Shown here: positions 33,456 through 43,119 of the stretch, one piece after another
Position numbering within the stretch: the first letter of the stretch is position 1
Layout of the letters: every line of letters begins with the position of its first letter
NCBI GenBank assembly: GCA_018830105.1
Contig: JAHJTC010000016.1
Location: forward strand, 310,001 to 374,000
From: Bacteroidota bacterium
GTDB lineage: Bacteria > Bacteroidota > Bacteroidia > Bacteroidales > F082
Length of the DNA stretch: 64,000 nt
Direction of reading: 5' to 3'
The notes under the pieces: generated by a model
The model's database searches: none
Seen by the model: only the letters and a program-made list of their open reading frames with translations
Told to the model about the DNA's origin: nothing
Made by a program: the position numbers and the translations under genes

Positions 33456-35135
33456 GTGTCAGACGATAAAAAGATTATTTTTTCGATGGTAGGCGTAAGT
33501 AAGGTTATTCCACCTAACCGTCAGATTTTGAAGGATATTTACCTCTCATTTTATTATGGTGCCAAAATTGGTATTATCGGCCTTAACGGTTCGGGTAAAT
33601 CAACGCTTTTGCGCATCATTGCAGGGAAAGATAATTCCTATAATGGTGAGCTTGTTTTCTCGCCAGGTTATAGCGTAGGCATGCTCGACCAAGAACCTGA
33701 GCTTGATGAAAAAAAGACTGTCAAAGAAATTGTGGAAGAGGGGGTTCAGGAAACTGTTGATATTTTAAAGGCCTATGAAGAGGTCAATAATCGGTTTATG
33801 GAGGAACTCACGGACGAGGAAATGACGGCTTTGATAGAAGAGCAGGGCAGGCTCACCGATTTAATAGAGCATAAAGATGCCTGGGAACTTGACAGTAAAC
33901 TTGAGCGTGCTATGGATGCCCTGCGCTGTCCGCCGGGCGAGGCTCCAGTAAAAAATCTTTCCGGAGGTGAACGCCGCAGGGTAGCGCTTTGTCGCCTGTT
34001 ACTTAGTGAGCCGGATATTTTATTGTTGGATGAGCCTACCAACCATCTTGATGCCGAATCTGTTGAGTGGCTCGAAAAGCATTTGCAACAATACAAAGGA
34101 ACCGTAATCGCTGTAACCCACGATCGCTATTTTCTGGATCACGCTGCCGGATGGATACTTGAGCTCGACAGGGGAGAGGGCATTCCCTGGAAAGGAAATT
34201 ACTCTTCGTGGCTCGAACAAAAAACCAAACGAATGGAGATGGAGGAGAAGACAGCTTCCAAACGCCGTAAAACACTGGAACGCGAGCTGGAATGGGTGCG
34301 TATGGCTCCTAAAGCCCGCCACGCCAAGTCGAAAGCAAGACTTTCGTCCTACGAAAAGATGTTGAATGAGGATACCAAACAGAAAGAAGATAGGCTGGAG
34401 CTTTTCATCCCGGATGGCCCCCGACTTGGGAGTAAGGTGATTGAATTTATTGGTGTTTCAAAAGCTTATGGCGACAAACTACTTTTCGATGACCTGAATT
34501 TTAGCCTCCCACCCGCTGGTATTGTTGGTGTAATAGGGCCCAATGGTGCCGGAAAAACTACTTTATTCAGACTTATGATGGGACTCGAAAAACCCGATAG
34601 TGGCGACTTTGAAGTAGGCGAAACGGTGAAAGTAGGTTATGTTGACCAGGCACATCAGGATATTGATCCTGAAAAATCGGTTTTTGAGATCATTTCCGGA
34701 GGTCACGATGAAATCAGACTTGGCAACCGCAGCTTGAACGCAAGGGCTTATGTGGCACGCTTTAATTTCAGCGGAACCGATCAAAACAAAAAAGCAGGCG
34801 TATTGTCGGGCGGTGAACGAAACCGACTGCACCTTGCTATGACCCTGAAACAGGAAGCCAATGTGCTGCTGCTCGATGAGCCTACCAACGATATTGATGT
34901 AAATACCCTTCGCGCACTCGAAGATGGAATTGAGAACTTTGCCGGTTGTGCTGTCGTAATCTCGCACGATCGCTGGTTTCTTGATCGTGTTGCAACACAT
35001 ATTTTGGCCTTCGAAGGCGATTCGCAAGTGTACTACTTTGAAGGAGGATATACCGAATACGAGGAAAACAAACGTAAACGCCTTGGTGATAAAGGCCCCT
35101 CACGAATCAGGTATAAAAAGCTGAAAGCTGATTAG
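33456..35135 (+). CDS. ettA: Energy-dependent translational throttle protein EttA
   Basis: 559 residues, GTG start. Two ABC cassettes in one chain: Walker A GLNGSGKSTLL and GPNGAGKTTLF, signatures LSGGERRRVALCRLLL and LSGGERNRLHLAMTL, Walker B ILLLDEPTNHLD and VLLLDEPTNDID. The arm insertion and the linker between cassettes (ARHAKSKARLSSYEKML) are those of EttA rather than Uup or YheS. EttA sits in the ribosomal E site and gates the first peptide bond according to ATP/ADP. Signature motifs and Walker residues are all intact. A strong terminator follows. Confidence 0.95.
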   Translation: MSDDKKIIFSMVGVSKVIPPNRQILKDIYLSFYYGAKIGIIGLNGSGKSTLLRIIAGKDNSYNGELVFSPGYSVGMLDQEPELDEKKTVKEIVEEGVQETVDILKAYEEVNNRFMEELTDEEMTALIEEQGRLTDLIEHKDAWELDSKLERAMDALRCPPGEAPVKNLSGGERRRVALCRLLLSEPDILLLDEPTNHLDAESVEWLEKHLQQYKGTVIAVTHDRYFLDHAAGWILELDRGEGIPWKGNYSSWLEQKTKRMEMEEKTASKRRKTLERELEWVRMAPKARHAKSKARLSSYEKMLNEDTKQKEDRLELFIPDGPRLGSKVIEFIGVSKAYGDKLLFDDLNFSLPPAGIVGVIGPNGAGKTTLFRLMMGLEKPDSGDFEVGETVKVGYVDQAHQDIDPEKSVFEIISGGHDEIRLGNRSLNARAYVARFNFSGTDQNKKAGVLSGGERNRLHLAMTLKQEANVLLLDEPTNDIDVNTLRALEDGIENFAGCAVVISHDRWFLDRVATHILAFEGDSQVYYFEGGYTEYEENKRKRLGDKGPSRIRYKKLKAD

Positions 35136-35164
35136 CGGTTTTTGAGCTGACATTATAACTCAAA

Positions 35165-35198
35165 AAAAAGGCTGGAAATCTTCTTTTCCAGCCTTTTT
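35165..35198. terminator. Bidirectional terminator between ettA and the antiporter gene
   Basis: A 12-bp perfect core stem (35167-35178 with 35185-35196), extended by A-T pairs, with a 6-base loop, between convergent genes. Confidence 0.9.
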
Positions 35199-35221
35199 CG
35201 TGAAAAGTATATGGTTTTCTG

Positions 35222-36526
35222 TTAAATGAAAAGTAATTGAGTGAGAATATACACAGGCAATAAAACAACAATAGAGAATTTAAACATATAACCAAAGAAA
35301 CTCGGCATAGGAATTTTATTCTCTTCTGCAATAGCTTTTACCATAAAGTTAGGGCCGTTTCCAATATAGGTCATGGCACCAAAGAATACCGCGCCAAGCG
35401 AAATAGCTGTTAGCAAATCTTCCGGAATTCCCGCAACAAGCACCGCATCGGCAGCAGTTGGTAGTCCTAGTGCCAGTTTGTGGAAGGCAAGCGCTGTTGG
35501 CGCATTATCCAGGAAAGCACTCAAGCCTCCTGTTGCATAGTAGAACATGGCAGCACCATCGATTCCAAGCGATTCGGCATTGGTGTTGAGCCATAGCAGC
35601 GCAGGCACCATCGTGGCAAAGATCCCCAGAAATAAGAAAGCAACTTCAATGATTGGCCCCCAGGTAAATTTATTGTCAATACGAAGTTGTTTTTTGGTAA
35701 AATAGAGCGAAAGGCCTGCAAAAAACAGCATAGCAGCCTCACGTATAAAACCAACATAAGCGTTATCCTGGATAGCAGCGATGTAGTTTACATTTAGGAA
35801 AGCAACAGAAAAAACTACGCCAAGCAGAAAGATAAAATTGAATGTTCCTTTCATGCTGATGGGTTCGATATGAGCGTGGTCTTTGATAATATTTATTACA
35901 GGTTCCTTTTTATGATAATAGGAGTCGACCAGGTAATAAATAACCAATAAAAGACCATTTACGAAAGCCCATTCTTTGGTAAGTGTAAAGAACCATTCAA
36001 ATGGAGCGCCGCGCAAATAGAGCAGGAAGAGTGGCGGATCACCAAGTGGCGTAAGCATACCGCCGGCATTGGCTACGATGGCAATAAAGAACAAAATGGT
36101 ATGAACTTTGAATTTTCGTTCAGAATTCGTTCTGATAACCGGCCGAATCAACAGCATAGCAGCACCTGTGGTTCCCATAAAGCTCGCCAGCACAGCACCA
36201 ATACCAAGAAACAAAGTGTTAATGGCAGGCTTAGCTTCAATATCACCTTTTAGCTGAATACCCCCGGTGATTACGAACAGCGATCCCAAAAGGATGATAA
36301 ATGGCACATAATCAAACAACATTTGATGCGTTAGGTTATGTGTTAAACCATGCGAAATCAACCAAATGGATGTTGGAATACCCAATACCAAAGAAACAAT
36401 AAGTTTATTGCGGTTATTTTCCCACCAATGGTGAAAAAACAATGGCCCGATAGCAATAAATAGCAGAACAATCGCAAAGGGAATCGATGCCCAAAGCGGA
36501 ATAACTTCAAGATGGTGATGGTCCAT
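35222..36526 (-). CDS. nhaD: Sodium:proton antiporter, NhaD family
   Basis: 434 residues with about eleven to twelve helices. NhaD landmarks are GTTGAAMLLIRPVIRTN, ANAGGMLTPLGDPPLFLLYLRGAPF and the C-terminal LDNAPTALAFHKLA plus GAMTYIGNGPNFMVKAIAEENKI. These are the two inverted-repeat motifs of the ion-transporter superfamily that bind the sodium ion. It exchanges cytoplasmic Na+ for H+ for pH and salt tolerance. The histidine-rich start (MDHHHLEV) is a small oddity. No obvious promoter core is present. Confidence 0.9.
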   Translation of the reverse strand: MDHHHLEVIPLWASIPFAIVLLFIAIGPLFFHHWWENNRNKLIVSLVLGIPTSIWLISHGLTHNLTHQMLFDYVPFIILLGSLFVITGGIQLKGDIEAKPAINTLFLGIGAVLASFMGTTGAAMLLIRPVIRTNSERKFKVHTILFFIAIVANAGGMLTPLGDPPLFLLYLRGAPFEWFFTLTKEWAFVNGLLLVIYYLVDSYYHKKEPVINIIKDHAHIEPISMKGTFNFIFLLGVVFSVAFLNVNYIAAIQDNAYVGFIREAAMLFFAGLSLYFTKKQLRIDNKFTWGPIIEVAFLFLGIFATMVPALLWLNTNAESLGIDGAAMFYYATGGLSAFLDNAPTALAFHKLALGLPTAADAVLVAGIPEDLLTAISLGAVFFGAMTYIGNGPNFMVKAIAEENKIPMPSFFGYMFKFSIVVLLPVYILTQLLFI

Positions 36527-36713
36527 AAATTTCAGTTTTTTAAATGAAGGCGCTAAAATACTACCTTTCAGTTTTCACACAAGTGAACAGCACAATAAAA
36601 ATGATTAATTTAGAATGAGTTTTAATAACTTAGATATGTTCATAGATCACTATTTGTATATAACTCTTTAAGCCTTACTGCGTTTCAAAAAGCTTTCAGG
36701 CTTAAAGGATTAG

Positions 36714-36747
36714 TTGGTAAGATGAACGAACAGATTGGTTATTTTTG
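36714..36747 (+). promoter_or_regulatory. Promoter of the nitroreductase-wbuC operon
   Basis: TTG (36714-36716) and TATTTTTG (36740-36747) with a 23-base spacer, a slightly long but recognisable Bacteroidota promoter. The ATG follows at 36765. Confidence 0.5.
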
Positions 36748-36764
36748 TGCACTAAAAATGACTT

Positions 36765-37367
36765 ATGCCTACTGATCCCAAAAATTTGACTGAACTTGTG
36801 AAAAGAAACCGCAGCTATCGAAAATTTGATCACAACTATACTATTGCGTATGACGATCTCCTAAAAATGGTTGATTTGGCGCGTCTTACACCTTCGTCAA
36901 AAAATATGCAACCGCTAAAATATTTGGTGGTACATGATTCCCCGGACGAAAAATACGTCTTTTCGCATCTCAAATGGGCCTGGTATCTCAAAGAATGGAG
37001 CGGCCCATCGCCGGAAGAACGTCCGTCAGCGTATATCATTATGCTTTTGGATACTTCACTCAATGATCGGGCAGATTTTGATGCCGGCATAGCTGCACAG
37101 ACCATACTGCTCGCCGCTACCGAAATGGGACTGGGCGGATGTATCATCCGTACTTTGAATCGCTACGAATTGGCAAAATATTTTATGCTTGAGCCTCATC
37201 TGGAGATTCTGCTGGTGATTGCGCTCGGAAAGCCAACTCAGCAGGTGATTATTGATGAAATGGATGCCTCCGGTTCAACTGCCTATTTTACAGATGATGA
37301 AAACAGACACCATGTTCCCAAGCGAAATCTAAAGGAAATTATCTGGAAACAAAAGCACAAGTCATGA
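36765..37367 (+). CDS. Nitroreductase-family protein
   Basis: 200 residues. FMN-binding landmarks are KRNRSYRKFDHNYTI near the N-terminus, LARLTPSSKNMQPLKYLVV, and DFDAGIAAQTILLAATEMGLGGCIIRTLNR. The order matches the NADH/flavin-dependent nitroreductase-like superfamily; substrates range from quinones to nitroaromatics and cannot be told from sequence. Its stop overlaps the start of the WbuC gene by four bases, so the two are co-translated. Confidence 0.9.
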   Translation: MPTDPKNLTELVKRNRSYRKFDHNYTIAYDDLLKMVDLARLTPSSKNMQPLKYLVVHDSPDEKYVFSHLKWAWYLKEWSGPSPEERPSAYIIMLLDTSLNDRADFDAGIAAQTILLAATEMGLGGCIIRTLNRYELAKYFMLEPHLEILLVIALGKPTQQVIIDEMDASGSTAYFTDDENRHHVPKRNLKEIIWKQKHKS

Positions 37368-37867
37368 TAAAAATTGACAACAACTTTATCGATCTTAGCT
37401 CTCAAAAAGCAAAAACCGCTAAAAGAAGGCGGATGAACTATAACTTTCACAGCAAGCCGCAGGATACCATGCAACGCATGCTCAACGCGATGGAACCTGA
37501 TACTTATATTCAGCCTCACAAACATGAAAATCCCGATAAAACAGAAGCCTTTTTCTGTCTGCGTGGCCGCTTGTTGGTGGTAGAGTTTTCAGATCAGGGC
37601 AAAGTGCTTGATTTTGTGATCCTTGATCCCCTTGCTGGCAGTTTTGGCTGTGAAATTCCGGCGCGTACCTGGCATGCTATTATCTCTCTTGAAGCGGGCT
37701 CAGTAGCCTACGAAGTTAAAGACGGACCCTATAACCCTGAAGATGATAAGCATTTTGCCGATTGGGCGCCATCAGAAAATGACCCCAATGCCAATGACTT
37801 TAACAAAAAGCTTATTAAAGCGCTGGAAGAAAACTTCCGGATTCATATTTCATCAGCTATTCAGTAA
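37364..37867 (+). CDS. WbuC-family cupin metalloprotein
   Basis: 167 residues, overlapping the nitroreductase stop by four bases. A cupin core lies around residues 50-110: YIQPHKHENPDKTEAFFCLRGRLLVVEF holds the His/Glu metal ligands and GCEIPARTWHAIISLEAGSVAYEV the second cupin motif with the last His. WbuC proteins occur in O-antigen loci but their reaction is uncharacterised. RRRMNYNFH before the cupin is a family landmark. Confidence 0.87.
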   Translation: MIKIDNNFIDLSSQKAKTAKRRRMNYNFHSKPQDTMQRMLNAMEPDTYIQPHKHENPDKTEAFFCLRGRLLVVEFSDQGKVLDFVILDPLAGSFGCEIPARTWHAIISLEAGSVAYEVKDGPYNPEDDKHFADWAPSENDPNANDFNKKLIKALEENFRIHISSAIQ

Positions 37868-37936
37868 ATTAAGCAAAGAATACACTTCAGCTATTTCATC
37901 ATTGAGAAAGTAGTTTGACACAATAGAATAAGGTTT

Positions 37937-37956
37937 TTCGGGCCAATTCGGGCCAA
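37937..37956 (+). repeat. Tandem 10-bp repeat upstream of hisS
   Basis: TTCGGGCCAA occurs twice head to tail, ten bases before the TACCTTTG core of the hisS promoter, where a -33 element would sit. It could be a regulator-binding site. Confidence 0.6.
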
Positions 37957-37966
37957 AAAATTCATG

Positions 37967-37974
37967 TACCTTTG
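37967..37974 (+). promoter_or_regulatory. TAnnTTTG -7 element for hisS
   Basis: TACCTTTG, 28 bases before the ATG at 38003. It lies inside a longer open frame that starts at ATG 37964, so that ATG is not the start. Confidence 0.55.
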
Positions 37975-38002
37975 CAATCCAAAATTTAAACTTCAAGCAC
38001 CA

Positions 38003-39376
38003 ATGGCTCAGAAACCTGCGATACCAAAAGGAACCCGTGATTTTAGCCCGGAAGTAATGGCCCGCCGCGACTTTATCTTTGATACCATCAAGACGGTTTT
38101 TAAACGCTACGGCTATCAGCCGATTGAAACGCCGGCTATGGAAAACTTATCCACGCTGCTTGGCAAGTATGGCGATGAGGGCGATAAATTATTGTTTCGC
38201 ATTCTCAATTCGGGCGATTTCCTGTCATCGGTATCGCAAGACGGTGGTAATTTGACTGCCGAACAGCTCAGCCCGCAAATTAGCGACAAAGGCCTGCGTT
38301 ATGATCTTACAGTGCCGTTTGCACGCTTCGTGGTTCAATACCGAAATGAATTAAGTTTTCCCTTCAAGCGTTATCAGATTCAGCCGGTATGGCGCGCTGA
38401 CCGGCCTCAAAAGGGTAGGTACCGCGAGTTTTATCAGTGTGATGTTGATGTGGTGGGTAGCGATTCCTTGCTCAATGAAGCCGAATTGGTTCAGATGGTT
38501 GCTGATATTTTCAGGGCTTTAAATATTAAGGTCGTTGTAAAAATTAATAACCGAAAAATCCTGGCTGGTATTGCCGCTTATATCGGTCGTGCTGATGCCC
38601 TTGTCGATATCACTGTAGCAATTGATAAGCTTGATAAGATTGGCGTAGCGCAAGTTAATGCTGAACTTGCTGCCAAAGGTATTGAAGCAGAAGCGATTGA
38701 TAAATTGCAGCCTGTGCTTTTTATGCAGGGCAATTCACGCGAAAAGCTGCAAACTTTACGCGGCTTATTGGGCGATAATCTATTAGGAGCCAAAGGATTG
38801 GAAGAGATGACTAAACTCCTGGATTATATTGACCTGTTGCAGGTAGATGTTGCCACGGAACTGGATCTTACTTTGGCACGTGGACTGAATTATTATACCG
38901 GAGCAATTTTCGAGGTGAAGGCAAGCGATGTGCCAATGGGAAGTATTTGTGGTGGAGGTCGTTATGATGATCTGACCAGTATTTTTGGCATGCCGGATGT
39001 CTCGGGTGTTGGGATTAGTTTTGGCGCCGACAGGATTTATGATGTGATGCAAAGTCTGAATCTCTTCCCCGAAACGACTGCTGAATCAACACAAGTAATC
39101 TTTCTGAATTTTGGCGAAAAGGAAGCGGCCTATTGTCTGCCTTATTTGAATAAGCTCAGGAAAAATGCGGTGAATGCAGAAATATTTCCCGATAGTGCCA
39201 AATTGAAAAAGCAGATGAAGTATGCAGATCAAAAAGGGATTCCATTAGTTGTTATGGCGGGTGAATCGGAAATGGCCGGGCAGGTATTTACACTTAAAAA
39301 CATGCAATCCGGCGAGCAGTTTGTGATTCCGGCTGATCAGCTTATAGACAAAATTTTGACGATAAAACAAGGCTAA
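38003..39376 (+). CDS. hisS: Histidyl-tRNA synthetase
   Basis: About 457 residues from ATG 38003 ([16 protein letters not shown]). Class II landmarks are the motif-2 region [30 protein letters not shown], the HisRS-specific [15 protein letters not shown] and [12 protein letters not shown], and motif 3 [15 protein letters not shown]. The C-terminal anticodon-binding domain begins near [19 protein letters not shown]. It charges tRNA-His. The long upstream frame coincides with the promoter, so translation from ATG 37964 is not credible. Confidence 0.97.
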   Translation: MAQKPAIPKGTRDFSPEVMARRDFIFDTIKTVFKRYGYQPIETPAMENLSTLLGKYGDEGDKLLFRILNSGDFLSSVSQDGGNLTAEQLSPQISDKGLRYDLTVPFARFVVQYRNELSFPFKRYQIQPVWRADRPQKGRYREFYQCDVDVVGSDSLLNEAELVQMVADIFRALNIKVVVKINNRKILAGIAAYIGRADALVDITVAIDKLDKIGVAQVNAELAAKGIEAEAIDKLQPVLFMQGNSREKLQTLRGLLGDNLLGAKGLEEMTKLLDYIDLLQVDVATELDLTLARGLNYYTGAIFEVKASDVPMGSICGGGRYDDLTSIFGMPDVSGVGISFGADRIYDVMQSLNLFPETTAESTQVIFLNFGEKEAAYCLPYLNKLRKNAVNAEIFPDSAKLKKQMKYADQKGIPLVVMAGESEMAGQVFTLKNMQSGEQFVIPADQLIDKILTIKQG

Positions 39377-39517
39377 ATGATGGCTTCTGCATGGATTTTA
39401 AGTTTTTTAATTCAGATCAACCGAAAATCGCTTTTTTAATGGGTTGGCTTTCTTCCTTTTAACGGGGGATCAATTCTTATTTTTTCGGATTTGTTAACTT
39501 AAATAATTCATATACAA

Positions 39518-41035
39518 ATGAATGTCCATTATATTTCAGCTGAAAAACTTACTTTTCAACGCCTTTTTGATATCATCAAAGGAAATTATAAATTGGTATT
39601 GTCGGACGATGCCAAGGTTAAAATAGAAAAATGCCGACTTTTTCTGGATCAAAAAATTGCCAGTCAAACCACACCTATATATGGTATAACTACTGGTTTT
39701 GGTTCGCTTTGCGACACCAGTATTTCAAAAGATGACCTGGGTCAGTTGCAGGAAAATCTGGTGATGTCGCATGCCTGTGGCACCGGAGATAGTGTTCCGC
39801 GTGAGATTGTAAAACTGATGCTTTTACTGAAAGTTCAGAGCCTATCCTACGGGCATTCGGGTGTGCAGCTTGTTACGGTTCAACGGCTGATTGATTTTTT
39901 CAATGAGGATGTATTGCCGGTGATCTACGAAATGGGTTCACTGGGTGCTTCGGGCGACCTTTCTCCACTGGCGCACATGTCGCTGCCATTGCTTGGCATG
40001 GGCGAAGTGTATCACAAAGGCGAAGTGAAACAGGCCAACGAAGTGCTTTCGAGCTATAATTGGAAGCCTATCGCACTTAAGTCGAAGGAGGGATTGGCGC
40101 TGCTGAATGGTACACAATTTATGAGTGCCTACGGGGTTTATGCGCTGCTGAAGACTTTCAGGCTTTCGATGTTGGCGGATATTATCGGTGCTTTGTCGCT
40201 GGAGGCTTTCGATGGCCGTATTGAACCGTTTTTTGATCAGGTACACCAGATTAGGCATCACAAAGGACAGATTGCTACAGCCGATCGCTTTCGTAACTTG
40301 CTTGAAGGTAGTCAGTTGATTAATCGCGAAAAAGCCCACGTACAGGATCCCTATTCTTTTAGATGTATCCCACAGGTGCATGGCGCTTCTAAAGATTCGG
40401 TGAATTATGTTGCCTATGTGTTTAGTAACGAGATCAATGCGGTAACAGATAATCCAACAATTTTTCCGGATGATGATTTAATAATTTCTGCGGGCAACTT
40501 TCATGGCCAGCCTTTGGCACTGGCATTAGATAACCTGGCCATCGCTTTAAGCGAATGGGGCAATATCAGCGAACGCCGCACTTATCAGCTTTTGCATGGT
40601 AAAAGAGGTCTGCCTGCCTTTCTTGTTGCCAACCCGGGCCTTAACTCCGGTTTTATGATTCCGCAATATACCGCAGCAAGTTTGGTAAGCCAAAATAAAC
40701 AGCTGTCATCGCCTGCCTCAGTCGATTCTATTGAGTCGTCGCAAGGCCAGGAAGATCATGTAAGCATGGGAGCCAATGCGGCGACTAAGGCTTTAAAGGT
40801 GGTGAATAACCTTGAACGGATTTTGGCAATTGAGCTTTTTAATGCCGCACAGGCACTGGAATTTAGGCGTCCGGCCAGATCTTCCGAATTTATTGAAGAA
40901 TTTGTGGCAGCCTATCGCCAAAAGGTGAGCTTCATTACCAATGATAAGATCATGTACCCCGAAATAGCAAATTCTGTAGCGTTTTTGCGTGAGGTGCCGC
41001 TAAATATTCCGGATGCTTTGATGAAGGATATTTAG
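39518..41035 (+). CDS. hutH: Histidine ammonia-lyase
   Basis: 505 residues. The MIO cofactor triad is in GSLGASGDLSPLAHMSLPLLGMG. Specificity-region residues are HutH-like: ENLVMSHACGTG (Ser-His, not the Phe/His of phenylalanine or tyrosine lyases) and SSQGQEDHVSMG (QEDHVSM). The first catalytic Tyr is in YGITTGFG. It deaminates histidine to urocanate. The usual partners hutU, hutI and ftcD are not in the window, so pathway context is incomplete. A second lyase lies 500 bases downstream. Confidence 0.88.
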   Translation: MNVHYISAEKLTFQRLFDIIKGNYKLVLSDDAKVKIEKCRLFLDQKIASQTTPIYGITTGFGSLCDTSISKDDLGQLQENLVMSHACGTGDSVPREIVKLMLLLKVQSLSYGHSGVQLVTVQRLIDFFNEDVLPVIYEMGSLGASGDLSPLAHMSLPLLGMGEVYHKGEVKQANEVLSSYNWKPIALKSKEGLALLNGTQFMSAYGVYALLKTFRLSMLADIIGALSLEAFDGRIEPFFDQVHQIRHHKGQIATADRFRNLLEGSQLINREKAHVQDPYSFRCIPQVHGASKDSVNYVAYVFSNEINAVTDNPTIFPDDDLIISAGNFHGQPLALALDNLAIALSEWGNISERRTYQLLHGKRGLPAFLVANPGLNSGFMIPQYTAASLVSQNKQLSSPASVDSIESSQGQEDHVSMGANAATKALKVVNNLERILAIELFNAAQALEFRRPARSSEFIEEFVAAYRQKVSFITNDKIMYPEIANSVAFLREVPLNIPDALMKDI

Positions 41036-41046
41036 TGTTTGCCCAT

Positions 41047-41373
41047 TTAATCAAGCAATAAATGATAAGGCCGATCGATGGCTTCCGAAAGTTGCGCTAT
41101 GGAAACGTATTTGCTCAAGCGCTGATGTTCGTGCCCATCAAAATAAAGCAACAGCGTTGGATTAGAAAACACACCGAAATAAGCAGCTATCTCGGGCTGC
41201 TTCTCCGAGTCAACATAGATAAGTTTCATCTCGGGGAAGGAATCCTGTAGTAGCTTTTCAACTTTTGGACGTAAACTGATACAAGGCGCACAACGATCGC
41301 TGTAGAAATAAATCAGTGCAGCAGCGGATTGTTTGAGGTGAGCCTTAATTTGTTCAGTATCTGATAAATTCAT
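41047..41373 (-). CDS. Thioredoxin-like protein
   Basis: 108 residues from ATG 41373, standard thioredoxin length. The redox motif is CAPC (in YFYSDRCAPCISLRPKVEKLL), preceded by an Asp/Arg rather than the W of thioredoxin itself. Other landmarks: MKLIYVDSEKQPEIAAYFGVFSNPTLLLYFDG with the cis-Pro. It is a cytoplasmic disulfide oxidoreductase without known partner. It lies convergent to hutH (12 bases) and divergent from the second ammonia-lyase, so it separates the two. Confidence 0.85.
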   Translation of the reverse strand: MNLSDTEQIKAHLKQSAAALIYFYSDRCAPCISLRPKVEKLLQDSFPEMKLIYVDSEKQPEIAAYFGVFSNPTLLLYFDGHEHQRLSKYVSIAQLSEAIDRPYHLLLD

Positions 41374-41394
41374 GTTTATTTGTTTTTGAAGATG

Positions 41395-41402
41395 CAAAAA
41401 TA
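41395..41402 (-). promoter_or_regulatory. TAnnTTTG -7 element for the thioredoxin-like gene
   Basis: Minus strand TATTTTTG, 21 bases before the ATG at 41373. Its last three bases give a false upstream TTG start. Confidence 0.5.
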
Positions 41403-41564
41403 GCCATTAATTCAATGCCTTTCTCCACTTCTGAATGTCTTGTTGATGAGCGGGTTGAATCATGAATTTAATCTTCGAAATAAATCAAAATAGCAGCTTT
41501 AAGTCGGACTTAGGATTAAAAAACATAATTTAGCTTTTGTTTTTAAACCACAAAAATTAAAACC

Positions 41565-43094
41565 ATGGAGGAAGTGTTAACCATTAAAGGCAGCGGTTTA
41601 ACTATAGAGGATGTAGTAGCCGTTGCACGAAACCGTCAGAAAGTTCAGCTGGCCGCTGATGCCATCGAACGGATCGTTAAATGCCGCAATATGCTTGAGC
41701 GAAAGATCGAAGCACGTGAAATAATGTACGGTGTAAATACCGGCATTGGCGAATTTTCGGAAATTGTGCTTGACGATAGCCAGATCAAGGATTTTCAGAA
41801 ATACCTGGTTTACAATCATGCTGCAGGTATTGGCGAAGCCATGCCCGAAGAATGGGTTCGTGGCGCCATGCTTGGGCGTATCAATGTGCATGCCCACGGG
41901 CATTCAGGTTGCCGGACGGCGATTACACAAACCTTGGTGGAAATGCTCAACAGAGGAGTAACACCCTTTGTGTGTCAAAAAGGAAGTGTTGGAGCTTCGG
42001 GTGATTTAGCGCCTATGTCGCAAATTGCCTTGTTGCTAATGGGCGAGGGCAAAGCTTTTTACAAAGGCGAATTGCTGCCCGGAAAAGACGCTATGGACAA
42101 AGCCGGCATTGAAATTCCCGGGTTGCATGCGCGTGATGGGTTGGCTACCATCAATGGTTCAAATGTGCTGACAGCCATGAGTGCACTTTTTTTGTATGAT
42201 GCCAATCAGTTTCTTAAACAGGCCGAAATTGCAGCAGCCATGTCGCTCGAAGCCTTAAAGGCCAATATGAAACCCTACAATAGCAGGATTCATGAAGTGC
42301 GCGGATTTAAAGGTGCTGTGCGCAGTGCCGCTGCAATAAATAAAATGGTGCAGGGAGGCGATCTGGCCGAAAACAGGATAAAGTGCAAGGTGCAGGATGC
42401 CTATAGCATGCGATCTACTCCGCAAGTGATTGGAACTGCCCATGATGCCATAGCCTGGGCCCGATCGCAGGTTGAGATAGAATTAAATGGCGTTGGAGAC
42501 AATCCAATATTTTTCCCGGACGAAAATATGCAGCTCTCTGGCGCAAACTTTCAGGGAAGTCCCGTTGCACTCCCGATGGATATGGCGGGAGTTGCCATTA
42601 CCATGGTTTGTGTGCTTTCGGAGCGTAGGATGAACCGCTTGAATAATCCGGCACTGAGCGTGGGCTTGCCTGCTTTTTTGACCAAAGGTGCGGGCATGTT
42701 TTCGGGTCTGATGTTGTCGCAATATACAGCTGATATGCAGATCGTTGAACAGCGTATTTTATCAGCTCCGGCAAGCATACAGTCAATTCCTGCTGCTGCT
42801 GATCAGGAAGATTTTGTTTCGATGGGAATGAATACCGCCTTGAAGAACTTCCAGATTATGGACAATGCCTATGGTATATTGGGAATTGAAATGATGGCTG
42901 CTGCCCAGGCCCTTGATTTCAGGGAATATGGTTTTGGTAAAGGAACACAGAAAGCCAAGGAAGTTGTTCGCAGGCATGTTGATTTTCTGGATATAGACCG
43001 CCCCTTGTTTGATGATCACAATGCCATGAAAGCCCTTATTAAAAGTGCTGAAGTATTGCAGGAAGTGGAAAATGCCATTGGGGCACTGGAGTAA
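41565..43094 (+). CDS. Aromatic amino acid/histidine ammonia-lyase family protein
   Basis: 509 residues. The MIO motif is in KGSVGASGDLAPMSQIALLLMGEG and the catalytic Tyr in MYGVNTGIGEFSE. It differs from the hutH gene at the specificity loop (LVYNHAAGIGE, an Asn-His pair) and at QEDFVSMG, where HutH has QEDHVSMG. So it is probably not a duplicate histidine lyase; substrate could be an aromatic or another amino acid, and an aminomutase is possible. Start chosen at the ATG 41565, with an in-frame pattern typical of the family. Two small membrane proteins follow within 600 bases. Confidence 0.82.
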   Translation: MEEVLTIKGSGLTIEDVVAVARNRQKVQLAADAIERIVKCRNMLERKIEAREIMYGVNTGIGEFSEIVLDDSQIKDFQKYLVYNHAAGIGEAMPEEWVRGAMLGRINVHAHGHSGCRTAITQTLVEMLNRGVTPFVCQKGSVGASGDLAPMSQIALLLMGEGKAFYKGELLPGKDAMDKAGIEIPGLHARDGLATINGSNVLTAMSALFLYDANQFLKQAEIAAAMSLEALKANMKPYNSRIHEVRGFKGAVRSAAAINKMVQGGDLAENRIKCKVQDAYSMRSTPQVIGTAHDAIAWARSQVEIELNGVGDNPIFFPDENMQLSGANFQGSPVALPMDMAGVAITMVCVLSERRMNRLNNPALSVGLPAFLTKGAGMFSGLMLSQYTADMQIVEQRILSAPASIQSIPAAADQEDFVSMGMNTALKNFQIMDNAYGILGIEMMAAAQALDFREYGFGKGTQKAKEVVRRHVDFLDIDRPLFDDHNAMKALIKSAEVLQEVENAIGALE

Positions 43095-43119
43095 ATAGCA
43101 TCTAAAATTAGTAATAATA

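Noticed and set aside
37964..38002. Longer hisS start giving 13 extra residues
   Set aside because: The extra codons contain the TACCTTTG promoter core; HisRS proteins normally begin near the [10 protein letters not shown] start.
39518..43094. Complete histidine utilisation operon
   Set aside because: Only ammonia-lyase genes are present; urocanase, imidazolonepropionase and formiminotransferase are not in the window.
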